Shown: positions 1 to 8,021 of the stretch, piece by piece
Layout of the letters: the number at the start of each line of letters is the position of its first letter
Numbering within the stretch: position 1 is the stretch's first letter
NCBI GenBank assembly: GCA_964590195.1
Contig: CAZPWJ010000013.1
Span: 1 to 64,000, forward strand
DNA length: 64,000 nt
Direction: 5' to 3'
Origin: GCA-2731375 sp964590195
GTDB taxonomy: Bacteria; Pseudomonadota; Alphaproteobacteria; GCA-2731375
Made by a program: the position numbers and the translations under genes
The notes under the pieces: generated by a model
The model's database searches: none
Told to the model about the DNA's origin: nothing
The model's input: the letters and a program-made list of their open reading frames with translations, nothing else

Positions 1-1043
1 TGATGTACAAGGTGATCTGGTGGGGCATGGGCCATTCATCGCAGCAGATCAACGTTTCCGCTCAGGTGGCGATCTGGTACGCAGTGGCCGCGATGCTGCT
101 GGGCGCCAAGCCGCTGTCCGAAAAAGTCAGCCGCATGGCCTTCCTGATGTATATTCTGTTCCTGCAACTGGCCTCGGCCCATCATCTGCTGGTGGAACCG
201 GGCGTCAGCGCCGAATGGAAGATCTTCAACACCTCCTACGCTTTGTATCTGGCGGTGCTGGGCAGCATGATCCACGGCATGTCCATTCCGGGCGCCATGG
301 AAGCGGCGCAACGGCGCAACGGTTTCAACAACGGCATCTTTGAATGGCTGCGCAAGGCTCCCTGGGGTAACCCGGCCTTCTCGGGCGTCATGCTGTCGAT
401 CGTGATCTTTGGTTTCCTCGGTGGTATCACCGGCGTCATCATGGGTACCGAACAGTTGAACCTGATCATGCATAACACCCTGTATGTACCTGGTCATTTC
501 CATGCCACCGTGGTGGGCGGGACGACCCTGGCCTTCATGGCGATCACCTATCTGTTGGTGCCCCTGATCTTCCGCAAGGAAATCATGTTCAAGAAGATTG
601 CCCAATGGCAACCGTACGTATTCGGTGCCGGTGTCTCGGGCCTCTCGTTGTTCATGATGGGCGCGGGCACCCTTGGCGTGGCCAGGCGGCATTGGGACAT
701 CGGTTTCTCCGATGCGGCCATGAGCTTCGATTATCCGGCCACGGCCTTCCTGATGATGGGCCTGAACGGCATCTCGGCCATCGCGGCCGCGCTCGGTGGT
801 CTGATGTTCGTGCTGGTGGTGGTCTGCTCGGTGTTCTTTGGCAAGGAGCGGACACCGGAATCCATTGCCTCCTCGCCCACGTTGCCGTCAACCGGCAGCG
901 CGGAAACGGTCACCGCATACGGCAGCGAAGCACATCCGAAGCTGCCGGGCACGGTGGTCCTGGTGGCAGTCTTCTTCGTGGCGTTCGTGCTCTACTACTA
1001 CGTCAATTGGAAGTATCTGTCTGAGGTCTGGCCCCTGAGCTAA
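1..1043 (+). CDS. haem-copper reductase subunit I, B-family/NO-reductase-like (partial, 5' end outside window)
   Basis: Membrane catalytic subunit of a haem-copper reductase; about 346 C-terminal residues are visible and the N-terminal helices lie off the left edge. Counting from the ATG at position 3, the CuB ligands are H11 (in GHSSQQ) and the pair H60-H61 (SAHHLLVEPG). The two haem ligands are H165 and H167 in PGHFHATVVGG. The frame shows about eight hydrophobic helices and a charged loop near residues 285-320. Oxygen-reducing A and B family enzymes carry a His-crosslinked Tyr four residues after the first CuB His; here that position (codon 45-47) is Gln. This favours a nitric-oxide-reductase-type relative, as does the SCO/SenC gene downstream, because norSY-senC clusters are known. 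O2 reduction cannot be excluded. A terminator-like hairpin follows. Confidence 0.85.
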   Translation, partial: MYKVIWWGMGHSSQQINVSAQVAIWYAVAAMLLGAKPLSEKVSRMAFLMYILFLQLASAHHLLVEPGVSAEWKIFNTSYALYLAVLGSMIHGMSIPGAMEAAQRRNGFNNGIFEWLRKAPWGNPAFSGVMLSIVIFGFLGGITGVIMGTEQLNLIMHNTLYVPGHFHATVVGGTTLAFMAITYLLVPLIFRKEIMFKKIAQWQPYVFGAGVSGLSLFMMGAGTLGVARRHWDIGFSDAAMSFDYPATAFLMMGLNGISAIAAALGGLMFVLVVVCSVFFGKERTPESIASSPTLPSTGSAETVTAYGSEAHPKLPGTVVLVAVFFVAFVLYYYVNWKYLSEVWPLS

Positions 1044-1088
1044 TCTGAACTAATTTAGTTCTAGGCTTAGGAAGCTAAAGCGAAAAGG

Positions 1089-1130
1089 GGAGCGGGCTCC
1101 GTACAATCCACGTAGCCCGCTCCTGCCTTT
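1089..1130 (+). terminator. hairpin terminator after the haem-copper subunit gene
   Basis: A perfect 10-bp stem, GGAGCGGGCT (1089-1098) with AGCCCGCTCC (1114-1123), is followed by TGCCTTTTC. It lies 46 bases after the stop codon and just before the cyoE leader. It could end or attenuate transcription between the catalytic subunit and the assembly genes. Confidence 0.6.
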
Positions 1131-1146
1131 TCAAACTTGCCTACAA

Positions 1147-1186
1147 GCGCGTCTTGGCGCGTTCCGGCGCCTGTTGGCGCCTTCCG
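1147..1186 (+). repeat. tandem 20-bp repeat in the cyoE leader
   Basis: Two head-to-tail 20-base units (1147-1166 and 1167-1186) match at 17 of 20 positions, sharing TTGGCGC and TTCCG. Each unit can fold into a small GC hairpin. The repeat ends at the GGGGAG ribosome binding site of cyoE, so it lies in the untranslated leader. Confidence 0.6.
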
Positions 1187-1199
1187 GGGAGACTACGAA

Positions 1200-2087
1200 A
1201 TGGCCACCGCATCCCGTCAATTGCAGTTAAGCCAACTACATAACGTCTTCAAACTTCGCATCGGCTTTGCCATCATGTTGACCGCATTGGCTGGCCTGGC
1301 GATGACCCCGAACGCGAACCTATCAATTTTTGAAATCCTTGCCCTGGCCGTCGCCGTGTTGGTCTCGGCCGCCGCCGCCGGTGCCCTTAATCAATATCTC
1401 GAACGTGATCTGGACGGCAATATGGCGCGAACGGCGAACCGGCCTTTCGTGACCGGTGTTTATCAGGCCGGCCCGAAGTGGCTCTGCGCCATCATCCTGC
1501 TGCTGGCCGGCGCGGTCATTCTGGCGTGGTCGGTACTGAATTTCGCCACCGCCTTATACGTTTTCCTCGGCGCCTTCTTCTATGGCGTCGTCTACACGGT
1601 CTGGCTCAAGCGGCGCAGTTGGATGAACATCGTAATTGGCGGGCTGTCCGGCAGCTTTGCCGTCCTTGCCGGTGTCGCGGCCGCCGACCCGGACCTGGCG
1701 ACGGCGCCGGTCCTCCTGGCAGTGGTGCTGTTTCTGTGGACGCCGCCGCATTTCTGGAGTTTGGCCATGGCGCTGCACAAGGACTATGCGGCCGCCAAGG
1801 TACCCATGCTGCCCGTGGTCATCGGCGATGGCCCGGCCTCGCGGGTCATTCTGGCCCATACGGTTGCCCTGGTGGCATTGTCGCTGCTGCCATTCGCCTT
1901 TGGCATGGGCTGGCTCTATCTGGCCGGCGCCGTGATCGGCGGCGGATACTTCATATGGCGGGCCGTGCAGTTGGTGCGCGCGCCCGGTCCGGCCCTGGCC
2001 ATGAAGACATTTTTTGCCTCGCTGATACAGCTGACCCTGCTTTTGGTAACGGCGATGGCGGAACCCTGGATTATAGGCCTGGTATGA
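1200..2087 (+). CDS. cyoE: protohaem IX farnesyltransferase (haem o synthase)
   Basis: UbiA-family membrane prenyltransferase that adds a farnesyl group to haem b to give haem o, for haem-copper oxidases. It has 295 residues and about nine hydrophobic segments. The prenyl-diphosphate motif appears as NQYLERDLDGNMARTANRP. The later WLKRRSWMNIVIGG and WTPPHFWSLAM blocks are typical of CyoE/CtaB. The ATG at 1200 is chosen because GGGGAG lies 8 bases upstream and the following residues match the family; an upstream in-frame TTG (1137) lacks support. The stop overlaps the SCO gene start (ATGA). Presence next to a haem-copper subunit suggests that enzyme uses a modified haem, or that the gene serves another oxidase. 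Confidence 0.93.
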   Translation: MATASRQLQLSQLHNVFKLRIGFAIMLTALAGLAMTPNANLSIFEILALAVAVLVSAAAAGALNQYLERDLDGNMARTANRPFVTGVYQAGPKWLCAIILLLAGAVILAWSVLNFATALYVFLGAFFYGVVYTVWLKRRSWMNIVIGGLSGSFAVLAGVAAADPDLATAPVLLAVVLFLWTPPHFWSLAMALHKDYAAAKVPMLPVVIGDGPASRVILAHTVALVALSLLPFAFGMGWLYLAGAVIGGGYFIWRAVQLVRAPGPALAMKTFFASLIQLTLLLVTAMAEPWIIGLV

Positions 2088-2929
2088 TCGCCAAGGCGCT
2101 CATGACGGTTGGCGCGGCTGCGCTAGCCGCGCTGGCGGCTGCATTACAGCCGGCTTTGGCGGCGCCGTCTTCAGCGGCGGCAACCCAGATACTAGACGAA
2201 CAAGGCGCTCTCACAGCCAGTCAAGCGGCTATTGGCGGGCAGGTCGAGGACTACCACTTTATCGATAGTGACGGCAATCCAGTCCGTCTTTCCGATTACC
2301 GCGGCAAGCCGCTGATCGTCAATTTAATCTACACCGCCTGCATCGACAGCTGCCCGGTCATTGTGCAAACCCTGAGCGATGCCGTTGAAGACGCCCAGGG
2401 CGCCCTGGACGCGGACAGATTTAATATCGTCACGATCGGCTTCGATACACGTTCGGATAAACCGCATCGGATGCGCTCTTTCGCCCGCTCCCAGGGGATT
2501 GATCTGCCAAACTGGAAATTTCTCTCGGGTGACGGCGAGACCATTGAAAAGCTGGCCAAACAGCTTGGCTATGTCTATTACGCATCGGCTAGGGGTTTTC
2601 AGCATTTGTCACAGATCAGCATTCTCGACAGCCAGGGCATCTTGTACCGTCAGGTCTACGGCGAGTATTTTGACAGCCCATTTCTGGTGGAGCCACTGAA
2701 GGATCTGGTTTTCGGGCGCAATTCAGACCCTCTGACCGTAGAGGGTCTGGTCAATCGCCTGCGACTATTTTGCACATTGTATGACCCGGCGGCGCAACGA
2801 TATAGATTTGATTACTCGGTCTTCATCGGCCTGACGATCGGCTCGGTGGCACTCTTGATCGTGGGCAGTATCCTGGTGCGCAACATTTGGCGCCGGCGGC
2901 ATGGTGGCTGGTTGTCGATCCGGCACTAA
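2084..2929 (+). CDS. SCO1/SenC-family copper chaperone
   Basis: Thioredoxin-fold copper-binding protein that helps assemble copper centres of haem-copper reductases on the periplasmic side. The 281-residue protein has an N-terminal hydrophobic segment (about 1-27). The copper motif is C86-IDS-C90-P and the probable third ligand is H174 (GFQHLSQISILD). A second hydrophobic segment lies near the C-terminus (about 245-268), so it may be anchored at both ends; the C-terminal anchor is less usual. The start overlaps the cyoE stop in an ATGA. SenC genes also accompany norSY-type NO reductases, which fits the unusual subunit upstream. Confidence 0.92.
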   Translation: MIAKALMTVGAAALAALAAALQPALAAPSSAAATQILDEQGALTASQAAIGGQVEDYHFIDSDGNPVRLSDYRGKPLIVNLIYTACIDSCPVIVQTLSDAVEDAQGALDADRFNIVTIGFDTRSDKPHRMRSFARSQGIDLPNWKFLSGDGETIEKLAKQLGYVYYASARGFQHLSQISILDSQGILYRQVYGEYFDSPFLVEPLKDLVFGRNSDPLTVEGLVNRLRLFCTLYDPAAQRYRFDYSVFIGLTIGSVALLIVGSILVRNIWRRRHGGWLSIRH

Positions 2930-2973
2930 CGGGGCGGCGGGTCACACAAATTACTGGGGAAAAGGGGAGCTTA

Positions 2974-4557
2974 GTGCTTTTTTTGCAGCGTCCATTGCGG
3001 GCGGTCTTTGATCTGATTGAAAGTTGGTTGGACAAACCGTTCGGGCCCGAATGGAATCCCATGTACCACCTAGGTGCGTTGGGCTTTTTCTATTTTTGGG
3101 TGGTCGCCGTTAGCGGCATCTATGTCTATATCTTTTTCGACACGGGCATTTCGGAAGCCTACGACTCCGTCGAATATATGACCCATGATCAATGGTATCT
3201 GGCGGGCGTCATGCGCTCCCTACACCGTTATGCCTCCGACGGCATGGTGGCGATGATGATGTTGCACATGGTGCGCGAATTCTCCTTGGACCGCCATCGC
3301 GGTGCGCGCTGGTTCACCTGGTTCACCGGCGTGCCCATATTGTGGCTGGTGGTGATCAGCGGCATCACCGGTTATTGGCTGGTCTGGGACAGCCTGGCCC
3401 AGTATGTCGCGACGGCAACCACGGAATGGCTCGATTGGCTGCCGATTTTCGGCGAGTCCGTGGCGCGCAATTTCCTCTCTCCGGAATTGCTGGACGACCG
3501 CTTCTTCACCTTGATGGTGTTTCTGCATATCGCGGTGCCGTTGATCCTCCTGCTGGTGCTGTGGATCCATCTGCAGCGGGTCGCCAAGCCGGAAATCTTC
3601 CCGGCCCGCGGTCTGGCCGTCGGCAGCTTCGGTATGTTGCTGGCCTTATCCCTGGCCTGGCCGGCGTTGAGCCAAGGCCCGGCCGATCTGGGCACGGTGC
3701 CGGCGGAAATAGGGCTGGACTGGTTTTATCTGATCGCCTATCCGGTTGTGGAGATATGGGGCGCCGGACCGGCCTGGGCCCTGGCCTTTGGCGGCAGCAC
3801 CTTTATCTGCGTGTTGCCATGGCTGCCGCGCTTGCGCCACAAGTCGATTGCCCAGGTTGATCTGGCCAATTGCAACGGTTGTACCCGCTGCCAGCTTGAT
3901 TGCCCCTTCGCCGCCATCACCATGAACCCCCGCACCGATGGCCGTCCGTTCGAGCGCGAAGCGGTGGTCAATCCGGATCTGTGCACCGGCTGCGGCCTTT
4001 GCGCCGGCTCCTGCCCGACCTCGACGCCGTTTCGCCGCGCCTCGGCCCTGGTGCCGGGCATTGATCTGGTGGATCATCCGCTCATGGATTTGCGCCAGCA
4101 GATCCAGGATGCCGCGGCGAATCTGTCCGGTGAGCGCCGGGTCCTGATGCTGGGCTGTGCCCACGGCATGCAGGCTGGCCACCCCGCCATTGATGGCGTC
4201 GCGGCGGTACAATTGCCCTGCGTCGGCGCCTTGCCGCCCTCGTTCGTCGATTATGTTCTAAGCCGTGATCTTGCCGACGGCGTGCTGCTGGCGGGCTGCA
4301 ATGGCGGCGAATGCTACAACCGTTTTGGCATCCACTGGACCGAGCAGCGCTTGAACGGCGAGCGGGACCCGCATTTGCGGGCCCGTGTGCCGCGTGAGCG
4401 TATCGGCCAGCTCTGGACCGGCGCGCGCTCGGCGACCCAGCGGGGCAATGAACTGCGCGCGTTCCAAGCCAGCCTGCCCGAACGCCCGGTCAAGGTGGAA
4501 AAGCCGCAAACCCAACCTGAGCCCACGCCCGGTTCTTCCGCCGAGGAGACGGTCTGA
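2974..4557 (+). CDS. cytochrome b / double [4Fe-4S] ferredoxin / MvhD-like fusion protein
   Basis: A 527-residue fusion. Residues about 30-240 form a cytochrome b N-terminal-type membrane domain with two haem-ligand pairs, H84/H98 and H185/H199, each separated by 13 residues. Residues about 300-347 hold two CxxCxxCxxxC clusters (NCNGCTRC and LCTGCGLC). Residues about 390-460 resemble the MvhD/FrhD hydrogenase delta domain, with C395, C416, C442 and C447 (VLMLGCAHG, QLPCVGALP, LAGCNGGEC). The likely role is electron transfer between the quinone pool and iron-sulfur or flavin partners; the partner is not identified. The GTG at 2974 follows AAAAGGGGAG by a few bases; an upstream TTG (2887) would overlap the SCO gene. 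It has no PEWY quinone motif, as it lacks the C-terminal half of cytochrome b. Confidence 0.85.
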   Translation: MLFLQRPLRAVFDLIESWLDKPFGPEWNPMYHLGALGFFYFWVVAVSGIYVYIFFDTGISEAYDSVEYMTHDQWYLAGVMRSLHRYASDGMVAMMMLHMVREFSLDRHRGARWFTWFTGVPILWLVVISGITGYWLVWDSLAQYVATATTEWLDWLPIFGESVARNFLSPELLDDRFFTLMVFLHIAVPLILLLVLWIHLQRVAKPEIFPARGLAVGSFGMLLALSLAWPALSQGPADLGTVPAEIGLDWFYLIAYPVVEIWGAGPAWALAFGGSTFICVLPWLPRLRHKSIAQVDLANCNGCTRCQLDCPFAAITMNPRTDGRPFEREAVVNPDLCTGCGLCAGSCPTSTPFRRASALVPGIDLVDHPLMDLRQQIQDAAANLSGERRVLMLGCAHGMQAGHPAIDGVAAVQLPCVGALPPSFVDYVLSRDLADGVLLAGCNGGECYNRFGIHWTEQRLNGERDPHLRARVPRERIGQLWTGARSATQRGNELRAFQASLPERPVKVEKPQTQPEPTPGSSAEETV

Positions 4558-5060
4558 TGAAGCTGTCTCAATATGCCGGGCAGGCTCTTGTCTATCTAAT
4601 TTTCGCGGCTTTCCTTGGCTATTTCGCCTCGGCCCCCGGCTATAGTCATTTCCCCGCCGACAAGGCGCTGATCAAACTTAGTCTGGCGCATGGCGCGGCG
4701 CGCGAGGGTGGCTGCCGCCGCCGTACCAAGGAGGAGCTGCAAGAACTGGCGCCAAACATGCGCAAGCTCATGGATTGCCCGCGCCAGCGCCTGCCTGTAC
4801 TGATCGAGTTCGAGATCGATGGCGAGACGCTTTATAGCGAATCGGTGCCGCCCACGGGCCTCTCGGGCGACGGCCCCAGCCGCATCTATCAGCGCTTCGC
4901 GGTGACCGCCGGCAAGCATGAGATCGTTGCCCGTCTGCGCGACAGTGACCGCAAAGAGGGCTTTGACTACGAAAAGAGGGCAACGATAGAATTGAAGGCG
5001 CAACAAAGCCTGGCTGTTGATTTTCGCCAGGAAATGGGGGGGTTCCTGCTGCGATGGTAG
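4557..5060 (+). CDS. membrane-anchored protein of unknown function
   Basis: I do not recognise this family. The 167-residue product has one N-terminal hydrophobic segment (about 8-26), then a soluble, probably periplasmic domain. Residues 45-75 contain GGCRRRTKEELQEL and a second Cys (MDCPRQR), and later residues suggest beta strands (VLIEFEIDGE, EIVARLRD). It starts one base inside the stop of the cytochrome b fusion gene, so it is translationally coupled and probably belongs to the same complex or its assembly. It could correspond in position to the unnamed last gene of norSY-senC-orf1 clusters, but that is only an inference from gene order. Confidence 0.75.
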   Translation: MKLSQYAGQALVYLIFAAFLGYFASAPGYSHFPADKALIKLSLAHGAAREGGCRRRTKEELQELAPNMRKLMDCPRQRLPVLIEFEIDGETLYSESVPPTGLSGDGPSRIYQRFAVTAGKHEIVARLRDSDRKEGFDYEKRATIELKAQQSLAVDFRQEMGGFLLRW

Positions 5061-5115
5061 TCATGACAACAAGTAGCGGGCAATCCTGCTCTAGCAAGAA
5101 GATGGAGTCAGTGCG

Positions 5116-5532
5116 ATGACCCTTGTTGCCTGGCAGACGGAATTTGAAACCGGCATCCCGTCGGTCGATTTCGAGCATAAGGAGATGGTGGAGCTATTGA
5201 ACCAGCTCTACACCGAACTGGACCACGACCCGGATGATGACGCCATCGCGGATTTCCTGGGCGAGGTCTTCGCCAATATCTCGGCCCATTTTGCGCTTGA
5301 GGAAAAGATCATGCGCGATACCGGCTATGACGAATACAAGCTGCACAAGGATGACCACGAGCAGTTGCTGGACGCCATCCGGGACATCATGGAGGATCAC
5401 CATGCGGGTGAATTCGGCGACGTACCAGATCTCTTGGCCGGGCGCCTGAAAAATTGGTTCGAGGAGCATTTCCGCGCTTTCGATGCCCGCCTCGGCCACT
5501 TGACCGAAGGCACGGCGGCGGCGCATTCATAG
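5116..5532 (+). CDS. bacteriohemerythrin
   Basis: Small non-haem di-iron protein that binds O2 and, in some bacteria, NO. The 138-residue four-helix protein shows all seven usual ligands: H21 (VDFEHKEM), H58 and E62 (HFALEE), H77 and H81 (HKDDHEQLL), H118 and D123 (EEHFRAFD). There is no signal peptide or extra domain, so it is a free cytoplasmic carrier or sensor. It lies 55 bases after the unknown membrane protein, downstream of a haem-copper/SCO locus, which suggests delivery or scavenging of the enzyme's gaseous substrate. Confidence 0.93.
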   Translation: MTLVAWQTEFETGIPSVDFEHKEMVELLNQLYTELDHDPDDDAIADFLGEVFANISAHFALEEKIMRDTGYDEYKLHKDDHEQLLDAIRDIMEDHHAGEFGDVPDLLAGRLKNWFEEHFRAFDARLGHLTEGTAAAHS

Positions 5533-5597
5533 GCCGCAAATTATCGCCGGACGGTCCGCCACTGGGCAGAATCACTTCCGCCTGCTATGAAGCGGAC

Positions 5598-5969
5598 ATG
5601 AACTCAGGGGAAAATGATCGCGGCGTTGATCGCGACCTAGCTGAATTGGCCGAAATGCTGCGGACGAGGCAGGCGGAGCTGCGGGCGCTATCGAATAGCG
5701 CGCGCGACAGCCGCAAGCCGGTGGAATTGGATCAGAGCAAGGTTGGGCGGCTGTCGCGCATGGACGCCTTGCAGGATCAGGCCATGGCGCAAGAGGCGGA
5801 GCGCCGCCGGACCAGCGAACTGCAGCGCATCGAGGCCGCCCTGGAGCGCTTGAAAAGCGGCGACTATGGCTATTGTGTCAGTTGTGACGAGGAGATTGCG
5901 CCAGCCCGCCTGAAGCTGGACCCGGCGGTGGCGACTTGCATCAACTGCGCCAGCCGAAGCCGGCAATAG
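5598..5969 (+). CDS. DksA/TraR-family zinc-finger protein
   Basis: A 123-residue protein with a coiled-coil-prone charged N-terminal half and a C-terminal four-cysteine zinc finger, CVSC then CINC 17 residues later. DksA-family proteins bind the RNA polymerase secondary channel and adjust transcription. The ATG at 5598 (MNSGENDRG) is preferred; the longer open frame upstream overlaps the hemerythrin gene and has no family resemblance. It is shorter than typical DksA (about 150), so it may be one of the short DksA-like paralogues. Its target genes cannot be inferred. Confidence 0.85.
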   Translation: MNSGENDRGVDRDLAELAEMLRTRQAELRALSNSARDSRKPVELDQSKVGRLSRMDALQDQAMAQEAERRRTSELQRIEAALERLKSGDYGYCVSCDEEIAPARLKLDPAVATCINCASRSRQ

Positions 5970-5991
5970 TTCGGGGCGGCGGCGGAATTAG

Positions 5992-7245
5992 ATGGGATAT
6001 CTGCGTTTCCTCTTCGAGAACCGGCGATTCCTGAGTTTCGGTATCCTGATCGCGTTCTTTTCGGCCTTTGGGCAGACCTTTTTCATCGCCGTGTTCGGGC
6101 CGGAGATCAGGGCCGAGTTCGGTTTGAGCCACGGCGGTTTTGGCGGCTATTACGCCATTGGTACCCTAACCTCGGGGTTTTGCCTGATCTGGGCTGGTAA
6201 GCTGATCGACCGTTTCGACCTGCGCTGGGTGACCGCCGGGGTCTGTACGGCCTTGATCCTGGCCTGTGCCAATATGGCGGTGGTCCCGGCGGCCTGGGCC
6301 CTGGCGCCGGCGATATTCGCCCTGCGCCTTAGCGGCCAGGGTTTGATGAGCCATACCGCCATGACCTCCATGGGCCGCTATTTCGAGGCCGAGCGCGGCC
6401 GCGCCGTTTCCGTCGCCATACTGGGCTTCCCGGCCGGCGTGGCGATCTTTCCCGGCTTGGCGGTATGGCTGATCTCGATATTTGATTGGCGCACGGCCTG
6501 GGCCGCCGTGGCCATCGCCTTGGCGGTTTTTCTGATCCCTCTAGCCCTTTGGTTGCTGAAAGGCCATGGCGCGCGGCACCGCTTTTTTCTGACCAGAACG
6601 GAAACAGTCCAGACCGATACGCCAACGGCCTCTATTCGGCGGCAATGGACCCGGGCCGAGGTCTTGCGTGACCCCCGGTTCTATCTGTTGTGCATCGCCA
6701 TCACGGCGCCGTCATTCATTTCCACCGGTATTTTCTTCCACCAAGCGCATCTGGCAACCGCAAAGGGCTGGAGTCTGGCCTGGATGGCATCCGCCTTTGT
6801 CGCCTATACCGTTGGCGCCATTGGCGCGAACCTCGCTTTTGGCCCATTGATCGACCGCTTTGGTGCCCGCAGATTGCTGCCCTACTACCTCTACCCCTTG
6901 GCGCTGGCCTGTCTATCCATCGCCATATCCGCCCATCCCATGGCGGCGATGGCATTGATGTTCTTCATGGGCCTGACCAGCGGCGGCGGGCAAACCCTGA
7001 TCGGCGCGGCCTGGCCGGAATTCTATGGCGTCATGCATTTGGGTGCGATTCGCGCCATGGTGATGTCCATGAGCGTCTGGGCCTCGGCCCTGTCGCCGCT
7101 TGTGGTTGGCTGGTTGATTGACCGTGGCATGGCCATGGAAACCGTGGCGATAGGCTTTCTGGTATATCTGGCCGTGTCCATCACCAGTATTCTGATCGCC
7201 TTGGCCCGGCCAGAGCCGGCACACGACAAAGGAAACACGATATGA
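5992..7245 (+). CDS. MFS transporter
   Basis: Inner-membrane major facilitator superfamily protein of 417 residues with twelve predicted hydrophobic helices. The loop between helices 2 and 3 reads WAGKLIDRFDLRW, and its counterpart in the second half reads FGPLIDRFGARR; both are MFS signature loops. Substrate unknown. Its stop overlaps the next start (ATGA), so it is coupled to a crotonase gene and may import or export a carboxylate processed by it. Confidence 0.88.
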   Translation: MGYLRFLFENRRFLSFGILIAFFSAFGQTFFIAVFGPEIRAEFGLSHGGFGGYYAIGTLTSGFCLIWAGKLIDRFDLRWVTAGVCTALILACANMAVVPAAWALAPAIFALRLSGQGLMSHTAMTSMGRYFEAERGRAVSVAILGFPAGVAIFPGLAVWLISIFDWRTAWAAVAIALAVFLIPLALWLLKGHGARHRFFLTRTETVQTDTPTASIRRQWTRAEVLRDPRFYLLCIAITAPSFISTGIFFHQAHLATAKGWSLAWMASAFVAYTVGAIGANLAFGPLIDRFGARRLLPYYLYPLALACLSIAISAHPMAAMALMFFMGLTSGGGQTLIGAAWPEFYGVMHLGAIRAMVMSMSVWASALSPLVVGWLIDRGMAMETVAIGFLVYLAVSITSILIALARPEPAHDKGNTI

Positions 7246-8021
7246 AAGAGTATGCGGACGGCAAGATCCTGGTGGAAATCCAGGGCCCGGTTACGACGGT
7301 GATCATTAACCGGGCGGAAGTGCGCAATGCCCTTGATAATGACGCGGCACGCGGTCTGGGCCAGGCCCTGCGGGATTTTGATGCCGATGACAGCCAGCTT
7401 GCCGCCGTGCTGACGGGCACGGGCGGGGCCTTTTGTGCCGGCGCCGATCTGAAAGCGGTGGCGGACAGCGCCGACTATATCGCCTGGGCCGGCGATGCGG
7501 AGGGGCCGACCAATCCAACCCTGTCAAAACCGGTGATCGCGGCGGTGGAAGGCCATGCGGTCGCCGGCGGCCTGGGCATCGCCCTGTGGTGCGACATCCG
7601 CCTGGTTGATGAAACGGCTGTTTTCGGCGTTTTCTGCCGCCGTTGGGGCGTGCCCATGAGTGACGGCACCACGGTACGCCTGCCGCGTCTGATCGGCGCG
7701 GCCCGGGCCCTGGACATGTTGATTACCGGGCGGGGCGTGGGCGCCGATGAAGCCATCGACTGGGGTTTGGCGACGCGCCGCGCGCCCAAGGGGGAAACCC
7801 GGCGGGCAGCCGAGGAACTGGCCCGGCAAATCGCCGCCTTTCCCCAGATCGCCATGCGTTCGGACCGGATGTCGGCCTACCGCCAGGCCGGTCAGAGCCT
7901 GGAAGCGGCGGTGCAGGAGGAAAAAGCCTTGTCTCAGGCCGCCAAGGCGGCGGAGGCTCAGGCCGGCGCGGCCCGCTTCGCCGCCGGCGAAGGCCGCCAT
8001 GGAGACTTTGGCGAAACCTAA
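7242..8021 (+). CDS. enoyl-CoA hydratase/isomerase (crotonase) family protein
   Basis: A 259-residue crotonase-fold enzyme acting on a CoA thioester. The oxyanion-hole segments GTGGAFCAGADLKAV and EGHAVAGGLGIALWCD are clear. The region that normally carries the two catalytic Glu residues reads FGVFCRRWGVPMSDG; neither Glu is evident there (Asp in MSDG stands near the second). The reaction may therefore be isomerisation, hydrolysis or another crotonase chemistry instead of classical hydration. It is translationally coupled to the upstream MFS gene. Its 3' end overlaps the 3' end of the opposing hydrolase gene by three bases. Confidence 0.88.
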   Translation: MKEYADGKILVEIQGPVTTVIINRAEVRNALDNDAARGLGQALRDFDADDSQLAAVLTGTGGAFCAGADLKAVADSADYIAWAGDAEGPTNPTLSKPVIAAVEGHAVAGGLGIALWCDIRLVDETAVFGVFCRRWGVPMSDGTTVRLPRLIGAARALDMLITGRGVGADEAIDWGLATRRAPKGETRRAAEELARQIAAFPQIAMRSDRMSAYRQAGQSLEAAVQEEKALSQAAKAAEAQAGAARFAAGEGRHGDFGET

